Positions 26,434-35,552 are shown, counted from the first letter of the stretch. The stretch: DNA of 41,581 nt from JBBQYA01 sp038209155 (GCA_038209155.1 JBBQYA010000014.1:1-41581); one strand, 5' to 3'. Translations and numbers: made by a program. Notes: generated from the sequence alone by a model not told the origin.

Positions 26434-26463
26434 AATAATTTGGAAAATAAAAAAACGAATGCT

Positions 26464-26491
26464 CAAAGATATTATTTTAGAGCTTATGCAA
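26464..26491 (-). promoter_or_regulatory. Promoter of porQ
   Basis: On the minus strand TTG (26491-26489) is followed after 17 nt by TATCTTTG (26471-26464), giving a 5' UTR of roughly 25 nt to the TTG start at 26433. Confidence 0.6.
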
Positions 26492-26511
26492 GTTTTCCCT
26501 TTTCTCTGCAT

Positions 26512-26519
26512 TAATTTTG
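26512..26519 (+). promoter_or_regulatory. -7 box of arfB
   Basis: TAATTTTG matches TAnnTTTG and lies 14 nt before the ATG at 26534, but inside the longer reading frame from 26459, so it supports the shorter protein. It is divergent from the porQ promoter. Confidence 0.5.
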
Positions 26520-26533
26520 AGGAATTATTTTTT

Positions 26534-26947
26534 ATGAAAATTTTAAAAGACGATCTAATTAAAGAATTAAAATTCTCTGCAAGCAGAAGCAGTGGGAGTG
26601 GAGGGCAACATGTTAATAAGGTAAGCACTCGGATCGAAGCATTTTTTATTCTATACAATTCCAATTTGTTTTCGATAGAACAGAAAGAGTTTTTGCAAGA
26701 AAAACTAAAAAGTAAAATAAGTAAAGATGGAGATATCAGAGTTGTTTGTGATTCTGAGCGTTCTCAATATTTGAACAAACAAAAAGCAATTGTAAAAATG
26801 CAAACATTGCTTCAAAATGCTTTTAAAGTAGATAAACCAAGAAAAGCAAGCAGGCCAACAAAATCTTCAGTAAATTCCAGATTGAAGAATAAAGAACTAC
26901 ACGGTGATAAAAAGGAGATGCGAAAGAAAATAAATCCCGAAGATTAA
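26534..26947 (+). CDS. arfB: Alternative ribosome-rescue factor ArfB (YaeJ-like peptidyl-tRNA hydrolase)
   Basis: A 137-residue protein with one release-factor catalytic domain: the GGQ motif at residues 23-25 (SRSSGSGGQHVNKVSTRIEA), then a basic C-terminal tail (KPRKASRPTKSSVNSRL ... KKEMRKK) that in ArfB enters the empty mRNA channel. It frees ribosomes stalled without a stop codon. It lacks the codon-recognition domains of RF1/RF2, as expected. The ATG at 26534 fits the family's N-terminus better than the upstream one at 26459. Its stop is 1 bp from the stop of the convergent LRR gene. Confidence 0.9.
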   Translation: MKILKDDLIKELKFSASRSSGSGGQHVNKVSTRIEAFFILYNSNLFSIEQKEFLQEKLKSKISKDGDIRVVCDSERSQYLNKQKAIVKMQTLLQNAFKVDKPRKASRPTKSSVNSRLKNKELHGDKKEMRKKINPED

Positions 26948-26948
26948 A

Positions 26949-27827
26949 TTATAGCTGAACTACAGTTAAACGTGGGATTGTTACAAAATTTGGAAGAATA
27001 ATAGTTCCATTTACATACAAATATTCAAGATTGCGCAAAACATTTATATTAGGTAATCTTAGTAAAACACCGCTAAATGCTACGTCTAATTCTTTTAAGC
27101 TGGTGAGATTGCAAATCTCGTTGGGAAAGTTTTTTAACTCATTTCTACCAATGTATAATTGTTTAATATGATATAAATTTCCAATTGATTTTGGAATGGT
27201 TAGCAAAATATTATCTCCTAAATAAAAAAATTCTAATTGTTCTAATTGACCAATATCTTCGGGAAGTTGCCTTAGTTGATTAAAACTAAGATCTAAATAT
27301 TTTAAAGAAGAAAGTTCGCATATTGAATTTGGAAGTGAGTCTAGCAAATTAAATTTTACAGAAAGTCGTTTTAGTTTATAAAGTTTTCCTATTTCAGGTG
27401 GAAGAATAATTAAATCATTACTACTAATTGTTAAGATCTCTAAACTTTCCAGTAATCCAATTTCTTTGGGTAGAATTTGAAGTTTATTTTTAAAAAGATT
27501 TAATTTTTTCAACTTTTTTAATTGTCCAATTTCTGGACATAAAGCTTTAATAAAATTATTATTTAGTTCTAATATTTCTAGATTTTTTAACTTAGCAATT
27601 TCTGGAGGAACACTTTTTAATTGACTGTAGGTAACTCTTAAATGTTTGACTTCTAATGGGTTTTGAAAAGCTTCTTCAAAGGTTTTATAAATTTTATTTT
27701 GGGATTTGAACTGGGCAATACAATCATTGGATTTAAAACTAAAAAGTAAAAAAGCGACTGAAAAAATAATCGCTAAGGATTTTACAAAATCTAATTGAAC
27801 CTTATTTTCAAAATAATTGATTTTCAT
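26949..27827 (-). CDS. Exported leucine-rich-repeat protein
   Basis: A 292-residue protein with an N-terminal hydrophobic segment (about residues 16-31, SLAIIFSVAFLLFSF) that acts as signal peptide or anchor, then about nine LRR units of 23 residues in the LxxLPxxIGxLxxLxxLxLxxNxL pattern (LQILPKEIGLLESLEILTIS, LRQLPEDIGQLEQLEFFYLG). The repeats form a curved solenoid used for protein binding. There is no catalytic domain and no T9SS tail, so it is probably periplasmic or lipid-free surface associated; partner unknown. The last unit degenerates and lacks a clear capping motif. Confidence 0.85.
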   Translation of the reverse strand: MKINYFENKVQLDFVKSLAIIFSVAFLLFSFKSNDCIAQFKSQNKIYKTFEEAFQNPLEVKHLRVTYSQLKSVPPEIAKLKNLEILELNNNFIKALCPEIGQLKKLKKLNLFKNKLQILPKEIGLLESLEILTISSNDLIILPPEIGKLYKLKRLSVKFNLLDSLPNSICELSSLKYLDLSFNQLRQLPEDIGQLEQLEFFYLGDNILLTIPKSIGNLYHIKQLYIGRNELKNFPNEICNLTSLKELDVAFSGVLLRLPNINVLRNLEYLYVNGTIILPNFVTIPRLTVVQL

Positions 27828-27955
27828 GACCTAGATTATTTCCAATCATCTAATTTAAAATAAATTTACATTTTATTTTTCGAACAATTAAAATTGAATT
27901 AATATATTTTACAAATGAAATTTACTCATATAATAAACTGGAAATCAATTAAAAC

Positions 27956-27991
27956 AAAAAAACCCAGAATATTTTGAAATATTCTGGGTTT
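27956..27991 (-). terminator. Terminator of lon
   Basis: A perfect 15-bp inverted repeat (27960-27974 with 27977-27991) with AAAAA on the plus-strand left side giving a U tract for the minus strand, 19 bp after the lon stop. Confidence 0.85.
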
Positions 27992-28009
27992 CCCAATAAG
28001 TAATTTTTA

Positions 28010-30490
28010 CTAAAGAACTACACTCACTTTTTCTTCTATTAATTGCATATCCAAAGCATTTTTTACTTTTTCGTCCATCAGAGCTAATTCTACTACTTCA
28101 TTCATATAAGTCACATAATGGAATTGCATATCAGAGATATAACTTGCTTTTATGTCTTCAATATCTTTTCTATTGGATTTAGAAAGAATGATTTCTTTAA
28201 TATTTGCTCTTTTTGCAGCCAGTATTTTTTCTTTAATTCCTCCTACAGGCAAAACTCGACCGCGAAGTGTAATTTCTCCAGTCATTGCTAAATGTGGTTT
28301 TACTTTTCTTTGAGTGAATGCTGAGGTTAAAGCCGTCAACATTGTAATTCCAGCAGATGGACCATCTTTTGGAACTGCACCAGCTGGAACGTGAACATGA
28401 ATATCCCACTGATCAAATATTTTAACAGAAGAACCTACCAGCTCACTGTGTGCTCTTAAATAAGCTAAAGCAATTACCGCAGATTCCTTCATTACATCTC
28501 CTAAATTTCCTGTTAGCGTCAATTTACCTTTACCTCTAGAAAGACTCACCTCAATAAATAAAATATCACCACCAACAGAAGTCCAAGCCAAACCAGTGAC
28601 TACACCAGCTGTAAGATTATCTTGATAACTATCTTTTTCATAATCGGCCACACCTAAGATTCGTTCTACATCTTTCTTTGAAACTATTTTATTGTATTTT
28701 TCTTCTACGGCTACACTTTTTGCAACTCCTCGAGTAAGGGTGGCAAGTTTTTTTTCTAAACCACGCACACCAGATTCTCGAGTGTAATCTTCAATTACCA
28801 TTTCTACAATTTCTGGTTTTATAGTAATATCTTTTGGTTTCAATCCGTGAGCTTCCCTTTGTTTTGGAATTAAATGCTGTTTGGCAATTTCTATTTTTTC
28901 TTCTACAGTATATCCGTTTACTTCGATTATCTCTAAACGATCTATTAAAGCAGGGTGAATACTACTTAATGAATTTGCAGTGGCGATAAACATTACATGC
29001 GAAAGATCAAAATCTTGTTCTACATAATGATCGTAAAAAGCATTGTTTTGTTCTGGATCCAAAACTTCTAGCAAAGCAGAAGATGGATCGCCTCTGAAAT
29101 CGTTTCCCACTTTGTCTATTTCATCTAAAACAAAAACTGGATTACTCGTTTGAGCTTTTTTCAATGACTGAATAATTCTGCCTGGCATAGCTCCAATGTA
29201 GGTTTTTCTATGTCCACGAATATCTGCTTCGTCTCTGATTCCACCCAAAGCGATGCGGACATATTTTCTATTTAATGCTTTGGCAACGGATTTCCCTAAT
29301 GAAGTTTTACCAACTCCGGGAGGGCCAACCAAACAAATAATAGGCGCTTTCATGTTGTTTTTTAATTTCAACACGGCTAGATATTCTAAAATTCGAGTCT
29401 TTACTTTTTCTAATCCATAATGATCTTTTTCCAAAACCTTTTGTGCTCTAGACAAATCAAAATTATCTTTAGTATACTCGTTCCAAGGTAATTCAAGCAA
29501 AAGTTCGGCATAATTTAATAAAACAGAGTAATCTGCAGCTGCTGGATTCATTCTTTGTAATTTATCCAGTTCTTTATTAAAAGTATCGTTAATTTCTTTC
29601 GACCATTTCTTTGCAGAGCCACGCTCTCTCAAACTATTTATTTCATAGTCTGGATTATCTCCGCCCAATTCTTCTTGAATAGTTTTTAACTGTTGGTTTA
29701 AAAAATATTCTCGTTGTTGTTTATCAATATCAATCCGAACTTTAGATTGAATTTGATTTTTCAACTCTAGCATTTGGAGGTCTCTGGTAAGATGTTCCAA
29801 AACTAATTGTGCTCTTTGACGCAAATCCGCTACTTCCAGAATTTTTTGTTTTTCCGATACCTCAGCATTCATATTAGAAGAGATGAAATTGATCAGAAAA
29901 GAAGGACTTTCGATATTTTTAATTGCAAAAGCTGCCTCAGTTGGAATATTCGGAGAGAATTGAATTATTTGAGTAGAAAGTTCTTTTAGCGATGCAACTA
30001 AAGCTGTAAATTCTTTATCTTTTTTAGGTTTTACATCATCAATCGGTTGAACCACAGCTTTCACATAAGGTTCAGTACTCTCTACATTTACTATTTCGAA
30101 TCTTCTTTTGCCTTGAATAATGACGGTTGTATTTCCATCTGGCATTTGAAGCATTTTTACAATATATGCCACCGTTCCGATTTTATTTAAATCTTCTACC
30201 GATGGATCATCAACCGAAACATCTTTTTGAGAAACCACACCGATTACCTTTTTGCCTTTATAAGCATCTTTTATCAGTTTTATAGATTTGTCTCTGCCCA
30301 CAGTAATTGGAATCACAACGCCAGGAAACAAAACTGTATTTCTTAATGGCAGAATTGAAAGAGTTTCTGGGGTTTGTTCAGCGTTCATTTCCTCCTCATC
30401 TTCCGCCGTCATTAGCGGAAAAAATTCGGTGTCTTCGTTTATGTAAGATGGCGGACTATTAAATTTATCGAAAGGATCGAAGTTGTTCAT
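28010..30490 (-). CDS. lon: ATP-dependent protease Lon
   Basis: An 826-residue LonA. Order: N-terminal substrate-binding LON domain (LSILPLRNTVLFPGVVIPIT, about residues 45-240), coiled linker (KQQREYFLNQQLKTIQEELG), AAA+ domain with Walker A GPPGVGKT (389-396) and Walker B VFVLDEIDK, then the protease domain with catalytic Ser712 (PKDGPSAGITM) and Lys753 (GGIKEKILAAK). It degrades damaged and regulatory proteins in the cytoplasm. The ~40-residue acidic N-terminal lead is common in Bacteroidota. A 17-bp palindrome just upstream may be a regulatory site. Confidence 0.97.
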   Translation of the reverse strand: MNNFDPFDKFNSPPSYINEDTEFFPLMTAEDEEEMNAEQTPETLSILPLRNTVLFPGVVIPITVGRDKSIKLIKDAYKGKKVIGVVSQKDVSVDDPSVEDLNKIGTVAYIVKMLQMPDGNTTVIIQGKRRFEIVNVESTEPYVKAVVQPIDDVKPKKDKEFTALVASLKELSTQIIQFSPNIPTEAAFAIKNIESPSFLINFISSNMNAEVSEKQKILEVADLRQRAQLVLEHLTRDLQMLELKNQIQSKVRIDIDKQQREYFLNQQLKTIQEELGGDNPDYEINSLRERGSAKKWSKEINDTFNKELDKLQRMNPAAADYSVLLNYAELLLELPWNEYTKDNFDLSRAQKVLEKDHYGLEKVKTRILEYLAVLKLKNNMKAPIICLVGPPGVGKTSLGKSVAKALNRKYVRIALGGIRDEADIRGHRKTYIGAMPGRIIQSLKKAQTSNPVFVLDEIDKVGNDFRGDPSSALLEVLDPEQNNAFYDHYVEQDFDLSHVMFIATANSLSSIHPALIDRLEIIEVNGYTVEEKIEIAKQHLIPKQREAHGLKPKDITIKPEIVEMVIEDYTRESGVRGLEKKLATLTRGVAKSVAVEEKYNKIVSKKDVERILGVADYEKDSYQDNLTAGVVTGLAWTSVGGDILFIEVSLSRGKGKLTLTGNLGDVMKESAVIALAYLRAHSELVGSSVKIFDQWDIHVHVPAGAVPKDGPSAGITMLTALTSAFTQRKVKPHLAMTGEITLRGRVLPVGGIKEKILAAKRANIKEIILSKSNRKDIEDIKASYISDMQFHYVTYMNEVVELALMDEKVKNALDMQLIEEKVSVVL

Positions 30491-30508
30491 GTAAAGATTT
30501 TAAAACAG

Positions 30509-30525
30509 TCAAACTGACAGTTTGA
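30509..30525. promoter_or_regulatory. 17-bp palindrome upstream of lon
   Basis: TCAAACTG-A-CAGTTTGA is a perfect inverted repeat with one central base, 18 bp before the lon start codon. On the minus strand it includes TCAGTTTG, one mismatch from the -7 consensus, so a bound repressor could block transcription. It is not CIRCE (TTAGCACTC repeats). Confidence 0.4.
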
Positions 30526-30605
30526 GTCTGTAGAAATGGAAAAATGAATATGGGCTTAAAGTAGTCAAGCGTTATGCCATTAAATAATATTTAATTATAA
30601 AAAGC

Positions 30606-30630
30606 TAAAACTGAAAAATCGTCAGTTTTA
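30606..30630 (-). terminator. Possible terminator of the DUF6702 gene
   Basis: A 9-bp AT-rich stem (30606-30614 with 30622-30630) with a 7-nt loop; the stem includes the stop codon of the minus-strand gene. The minus strand continues AGCTTTTTAT. Weak but well placed, ending the M1-DUF6702 unit before lon. Confidence 0.45.
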
Positions 30631-31125
30631 ATTAAATGTAAGATTTTTTTCTATTTGCTCCGCGTTGAAAATAAAAGTTTGTTTTTCTCCTCTAAAATTA
30701 AGGTTCATAATATTTACTTGACTATTGAATAAATCGATTAACATCGAATTTTTAATCGTGAAAGATTTACATTTTTGATTTGCTGGAATTTCTAAATACA
30801 GTATTTGAATGTCTTTATCTTGTTCTGTACCAATGAATTTATTTGGTAATGCTTTATTGTACGTTTTAAATACAAAATGAAAATTCACATATTTCTTCAT
30901 CAGATCTTGATTTAGATCTTTTGAAATTCTGTACTCTTTACTTCCAGATTCTTGTATCGCTTTTTCTAAATCATCAGCAAAAACTCTAATAATAATTTCA
31001 AATGTTTTAGTTTTCTGATTGTATTCTATTTGAGTAATGGAACTATAAAATTTGTGATTGGCAAAAAGTAAACTCGTGATAGAAATCAAAAAAAAGAGAA
31101 TATAAAATTTCTTATAATTTACCAT
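30628..31125 (-). CDS. DUF6702 family exported protein
   Basis: A 165-residue protein with signal peptide (NYKKFYILFFLISITSLLFA), then HKFYSSITQIEYNQKTKTFE, IIIRVFADDLEKAIQE and a beta-rich C-terminal half, the pattern of the DUF6702 family of Bacteroidota. Function unknown. Its start overlaps the end of the M1 peptidase gene by 14 nt, so the two are translationally coupled. Together with the HupE/UreJ-like gene this is a neighbourhood I have met in other Bacteroidota, which hints at a common envelope process. Confidence 0.75.
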   Translation of the reverse strand: MVNYKKFYILFFLISITSLLFANHKFYSSITQIEYNQKTKTFEIIIRVFADDLEKAIQESGSKEYRISKDLNQDLMKKYVNFHFVFKTYNKALPNKFIGTEQDKDIQILYLEIPANQKCKSFTIKNSMLIDLFNSQVNIMNLNFRGEKQTFIFNAEQIEKNLTFN

Positions 31126-33421
31126 CGCGTTGCAATTGCATTAGATTGGTTCTTTTTCTTTCCTTTTCTTTGAATAATTGAAATTGGGTTTCAACCGTTT
31201 TTGCTGGATAGAAGTTATTATTTCTATTGATATCGGCGGTTTCTTGATAAGGATCAAGTGAAAATTGTTTCACTGGTTTTTCTGTTATCAATAATTTGGA
31301 AACGGTTTTATTATTTTTTCTCCAAATTTCTGCAGGAATTCTTTTCACTTCCTTTTCACCATTGGTATATTGCAATTCTATAATTAAAGGAGAAATTAAA
31401 CCACCAACATTTTCAAATTCTAAAACATGGTAAAACATTCCAGATTGAAGTTTAGCTTTTTGCTTTTCGTTTAAAGATTCGTAATAGGTTTTGTAATTAC
31501 CTTTATCATAATCTGTAACGTCCAAAGCATCATATTTCGAATAAAAATCAGATAATTCCGGAAAATCTTCTACTCTGTATTTCTTAATAGACGTTTTGTT
31601 TCTCTGTTCAGAAATGGAAATGGGTTCAGAATTTCTTTTTGATTTTCTGGCAATTTTCTCTTTTTCAGGATTTTGAGAATCCAATGTGTAAGTGTTTACT
31701 GATTTTAAAGCAACATCAACAGGTTCTGTTCCATAAAACCAACCTCTCCAAAACCAATCTAAATCTACTGCTGAGGCATCTTCCATTGTCCTAAAAAAGT
31801 CTGCTGGCATTGGATGTTTAAATGCCCATTTTTCTGCATATTGTTTAAAAGCAAAATCAAATAATTCTCTGCCCATTATGGTTTCTCTCAATATATTTAA
31901 TGCAGTAGCTGGTTTTCCATAGGCATTGTTTCCAAATTGTAAAATAGACTCCGAATTGGTCATTATAGGATCTAAAACTTCTTGTTTAGAAGCCATGTAA
32001 CTAACAATACTTCGTGCTTCTCCCCGCTGTGATGGATAATTTTCTTCCCATTCTTGTTCTGTCAGATATTGACAAAATGTGTTTAAACCTTCGTCCATCC
32101 AGGTCCATTGTCTTTCATCAGAATTAATGATCATTGGAAAATAATTGTGTCCAACCTCATGAATCACGACACCAATTAATCCATATTTAGTTCCAGATGA
32201 ATATGTTCCATCTGCTTCTGGTCTTGGACCATTAAAACAAATCATGGGATATTCCATTCCGCCAATTGGTCCATTTACAGAAATTGCAACAGGATAAGGG
32301 TAGTTCACGGTATATCTAGAATAGGTTATTAAAGTTTGTGCGATAGCTTGTGTTGAATATAATTCCCAAAGTGGATTTCCTTCTTTTGGATAAAATGACA
32401 TTGCCATGATGTTTTTACCGCCTACTTTTACTCCCATAGCATCCCAAATAAATTTTTTGGATGACGCCCAAGCAAAATCTCTAACATTTTCTGCAGCAAA
32501 CACCCAAGTTTTTTTAGCAGTCGACTTAGATTTTTCATTTTCTAAAGCCTCTGCAGGTGTGATAATTAAAAGAGGTTTTTTGGCAGATTCAGCTTGCTTC
32601 AATCTGCTTTGCTGATTTTTTGTCAATATAGAACCAGCATTTTGCAAAGTTCCAGTAGCAGTAACTATATAATCTGCTGGAACTGTAATGGCTACTTTAT
32701 AATTTCCAAAGGTTAAAGCAAATTCACCATTTCCCAAATATTGCTTGTTCTGCCATCCATCTACATCATCATAAACAGCCATTCGCGGAAACCATTGAGC
32801 CATTTCGTATAAATAGTTATTTTCATTTTTGAAATATTCAAAACCACCTCTACCACCATTGGTTCTAGCATTGTTGATATTATTTTTCCAATCCAACGAA
32901 AATGTAAAACTCGATTTGCTTTTTAAATCGTTGGGCAAATCAATGCGCATCATGGTATTATTGATAGTATAAGCTAATTTATTTCCTTTGCCATCTTTCA
33001 GATTAGAAATTTTATAACCGCCTTCAAAAGAATTTCGGGTAAGACTTTCAAACGTATCAAAGTTCATACTATCAATAGAATTTTTTGTTTCAGTTAAGTA
33101 AGTCATAGAATTTGGATCAAAAATATTCTGATCTAATTGAACCCATAAATAATTTAAATCATCTGGCGAATTATTAAAATAGGTAATAGTTTCAGAACCA
33201 GAGACACTTTGATTTTGGTCATTTAGTTCAATTTTAATATCGTAATCAGCTTTTTGTTGCCAATATTCCGAACCAGGAGACCCAGATCCAGTTCGGTAAG
33301 AATTTGGTGTGGGCCAAATTTCCTCCATTTGGTGGAATTTGGATTTATTATAACTGTCTTGAGCTGTAATTTGAGAAATGTTTAAAAAGAGAATGAATGA
33401 AAAAGCTAAAATTTGTTTCAT
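31112..33421 (-). CDS. Exported M1-family zinc metallopeptidase
   Basis: A 769-residue protein with signal peptide MKQILAFSFILFLNISQITA. An N-terminal beta-sandwich (to about 250) precedes the catalytic domain: the exopeptidase motif GPIGGMEYPMICFNG, zinc ligands His421 and His425 with Glu422 (VVIHEVGHNYFP) and Glu444 (WTWMDEGLNTF). This is the gluzincin layout of aminopeptidase N/LTA4 hydrolase relatives. It probably trims peptides in the periplasm or at the outer membrane. The C-terminal ~200 residues (from about 570) are a Lys-rich beta region specific to Bacteroidota homologues. There is no T9SS tail. It is coupled to the DUF6702 gene downstream. Confidence 0.92.
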   Translation of the reverse strand: MKQILAFSFILFLNISQITAQDSYNKSKFHQMEEIWPTPNSYRTGSGSPGSEYWQQKADYDIKIELNDQNQSVSGSETITYFNNSPDDLNYLWVQLDQNIFDPNSMTYLTETKNSIDSMNFDTFESLTRNSFEGGYKISNLKDGKGNKLAYTINNTMMRIDLPNDLKSKSSFTFSLDWKNNINNARTNGGRGGFEYFKNENNYLYEMAQWFPRMAVYDDVDGWQNKQYLGNGEFALTFGNYKVAITVPADYIVTATGTLQNAGSILTKNQQSRLKQAESAKKPLLIITPAEALENEKSKSTAKKTWVFAAENVRDFAWASSKKFIWDAMGVKVGGKNIMAMSFYPKEGNPLWELYSTQAIAQTLITYSRYTVNYPYPVAISVNGPIGGMEYPMICFNGPRPEADGTYSSGTKYGLIGVVIHEVGHNYFPMIINSDERQWTWMDEGLNTFCQYLTEQEWEENYPSQRGEARSIVSYMASKQEVLDPIMTNSESILQFGNNAYGKPATALNILRETIMGRELFDFAFKQYAEKWAFKHPMPADFFRTMEDASAVDLDWFWRGWFYGTEPVDVALKSVNTYTLDSQNPEKEKIARKSKRNSEPISISEQRNKTSIKKYRVEDFPELSDFYSKYDALDVTDYDKGNYKTYYESLNEKQKAKLQSGMFYHVLEFENVGGLISPLIIELQYTNGEKEVKRIPAEIWRKNNKTVSKLLITEKPVKQFSLDPYQETADINRNNNFYPAKTVETQFQLFKEKERKRTNLMQLQRDGKL

Positions 33422-33481
33422 GAATGAATTAAGAATAATTTTCTAAAATATTGGAATTTATTGAATTGAAGCTAAATCAAT

Positions 33482-34060
33482 TCAGTTGGTAAACAAAAAA
33501 TTACGTTGCAACATCAAATAAGCTGCAAATAATGCAATAGGAGCAGAAATAGAAATGCTAAGTTTTCTTGAATTGACGGGAACGAAATAGAGAATGCCTG
33601 AAAGGAAAAGAAATAATGCTGTCAGAATAATTATTTGTGCAGCCTCAATGCCTATATTAAAAGAAAATATAATGCCGATAAGAGAAGTATCTGTTCCAGC
33701 AAAAAGGCTTTTAATTTGAGCAGAGAAACCTAATCCATGGATTAAACCAAAAAATCCCGAAAATAAAATTCTATACCGATGGAGTTGGGGAATAAAAATA
33801 TTTTCTACAGCGGTGAAAAAGATGGTAAATGCGATAAGAAATTCCACCCAATAGCTTGGCAAAGAAAAAATACCATATACAGAAAGTAACAGACTGATAG
33901 AATGTGCGATGGTGAAAGATGAGATAATCCAAATTAGTTTTTTCCAATCTTTCAATTCATAAATGACACACATCACCAAAATAAAAAGCCAATGGTCTAA
34001 TGCTTCTGGATTGATTAAATGGTAAAAACCTGAATTAAAATATACCCAAAAGGTATTCAT
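33482..34060 (-). CDS. HupE/UreJ-like membrane protein
   Basis: A 192-residue integral membrane protein with about six helices. HupE/UreJ_2 signatures include the N-terminal GFYHLINPEALDHWLFILVM, SSFTIAHSISLLLSVYG, VEFLIAFTIFFTAVENIF, and the motif GLIHGLGFSAQIKSL with a His-Gly pair. HupE and UreJ are linked to nickel handling, but the Bacteroidota branch lies away from hydrogenase or urease genes, as here, so the substrate is open. It starts 3 nt after the NtrC-type regulator gene, so it is in its operon. M1 and DUF6702 genes follow 60 bp downstream. Confidence 0.82.
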   Translation of the reverse strand: MNTFWVYFNSGFYHLINPEALDHWLFILVMCVIYELKDWKKLIWIISSFTIAHSISLLLSVYGIFSLPSYWVEFLIAFTIFFTAVENIFIPQLHRYRILFSGFFGLIHGLGFSAQIKSLFAGTDTSLIGIIFSFNIGIEAAQIIILTALFLFLSGILYFVPVNSRKLSISISAPIALFAAYLMLQRNFLFTN

Positions 34061-34063
34061 TTA

Positions 34064-35443
34064 TTACAAATTGAAGGCTTTCATTTTGTTGTAAAGCGTT
34101 TTTCTATCGATGTTTAAAATGGTTGCAGCTTTTGTTTTGTTATAATTCACCTGTTTCAAAACTTTCAAGATGGTTTCAAATTCTGCTTCCATAGCGGTAG
34201 CTTTCAAATTTGGGGCTCTTTCTGCACGATCTTCAGATATAAATTGAAATTTAGAATAATTAATAATTTCTGACGGTAAAGATTTAGATTCAATAAATAA
34301 AGTATCAGAAAGCAAGCAAGCTCTACGAATTACATTTTTCATTTCTCTAATGTTTCCTGGCCACTGATAGTTTAAAAAACTTTCTCTTACTTCTTCTGAA
34401 AAACCTTCGGAACTCTTACCTAAGTCTGCTTTTGCCTCTTCCAAAAAGAAATCCGCGAATAGCAGAATATCATTTCCACGCTCGCGAAGTGGTGGTAAGG
34501 TCATGGAAAACTCGTTGAAACGGTGAAATAAATCTTCTCTAAATTTTCCTTTTTGGAAAGCTTCCTGAAGATTTTCATTGGATGCTACAATAATTCTAAC
34601 ATCTAAATCAAGCTCTTTGGTTCCACCAATCTTTTTTACTTTACGTTCCTGAACTACGCGTAAAAGTAGTGCTTGAATATCGTAGGATAAGTTTCCTACT
34701 TCATCTAGAAATAATGTTCCACCGTTTGCTAATTCGAAATGGCCAATCTTTGTTGCAAATGCTCCAGTAAATGATCCTTTTTCGTGACCAAAAAATTCAC
34801 TTCCTGCTAATTCTTTTGAAAGAGAACCGCAATCCATCGCTACAAATGGCTGATCTTTTCTTTTGCTACGATCATGAATACTTTTTGCAATGCTCTCTTT
34901 TCCTGTTCCACTTTCTCCAAAAATAATTACACTATAGTTTGTTGGTGCTACTAATTCTATCTGTTTATGTATTTCTTGGATAGCTGCACTTTCTCCAACT
35001 ACAAATTTTCCAGAGTAGGTATTTATGTTTTCATTGGCTTTGTATCTGGGTCTAGATGGAGCATACATAATTTCATCATCGCCAGATGTATCAAGAGCTC
35101 GTTTGATGGTATGCAAAATTTCGTCTGGAAAAAGCGGTTTTGTTACATAATCAAATGCACCAAGTTTAATCACTTTTACCGCTATTTTAATGTCAGAATA
35201 TCCAGTAATAATGATAACAGCGGTATTTGGGTTCAAGGCTTTTATCTTAAGTAAAAGCTCTTCACCATCTGTATCGCCAAGTCGATAGTCGCATAGTACT
35301 AAATCGAAAACGTCGTTTTTAAGAATTTCTACTGCTTTAGCGCCACTTCCTGCAGTTTCCACTACAAAACCTTTATTGGTCAAAAATTTTGAAAGAAGCT
35401 GACAGATTGAAACTTCATCGTCAACAATTAATATCTTTTTCAT
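34064..35443 (-). CDS. Sigma-54-dependent response regulator, NtrC family
   Basis: A 459-residue regulator with three domains. Receiver: acidic pair Asp8-Asp9, phosphoacceptor Asp52 (LVLCDYRLGD) and Lys102 (YVTKPLFPDE). Sigma-54 AAA+ domain: Walker A GESGTGKE at 176-183, the loop motif as GSFTGA at 223-228 (Ser replacing Ala of GAFTGA), and Walker B GGTLFLDEVG. C-terminal Fis-type helix-turn-helix: KAATILNIDRKTLYNKMKAF. It activates sigma-54 promoters; the cognate kinase is not adjacent. An inverted repeat overlapping its -7 box may be its own binding site. Confidence 0.95.
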   Translation of the reverse strand: MKKILIVDDEVSICQLLSKFLTNKGFVVETAGSGAKAVEILKNDVFDLVLCDYRLGDTDGEELLLKIKALNPNTAVIIITGYSDIKIAVKVIKLGAFDYVTKPLFPDEILHTIKRALDTSGDDEIMYAPSRPRYKANENINTYSGKFVVGESAAIQEIHKQIELVAPTNYSVIIFGESGTGKESIAKSIHDRSKRKDQPFVAMDCGSLSKELAGSEFFGHEKGSFTGAFATKIGHFELANGGTLFLDEVGNLSYDIQALLLRVVQERKVKKIGGTKELDLDVRIIVASNENLQEAFQKGKFREDLFHRFNEFSMTLPPLRERGNDILLFADFFLEEAKADLGKSSEGFSEEVRESFLNYQWPGNIREMKNVIRRACLLSDTLFIESKSLPSEIINYSKFQFISEDRAERAPNLKATAMEAEFETILKVLKQVNYNKTKAATILNIDRKTLYNKMKAFNL

Positions 35444-35483
35444 GAAGGAAAATACCGAAGTTTAAAATTAGATGATAAAAAGC

Positions 35484-35517
35484 CAAACATATTAAATTTT
35501 AAAATAATTTTAATATG
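35484..35517 (-). promoter_or_regulatory. -7 box and overlapping inverted repeat upstream of the NtrC-type gene
   Basis: TATGTTTG (35491-35484, minus strand) matches TAnnTTTG. It overlaps the left arm of a 9-bp inverted repeat CATATTAAA / TTTAATATG (35488-35496 and 35509-35517, 12-nt spacer). The repeat may be an operator or, less likely, an AT-rich terminator of the preceding single-receiver gene. Confidence 0.4.
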
Positions 35518-35552
35518 AAAAATAATTGTCCTTAACTCGTATAAGATTTTAT

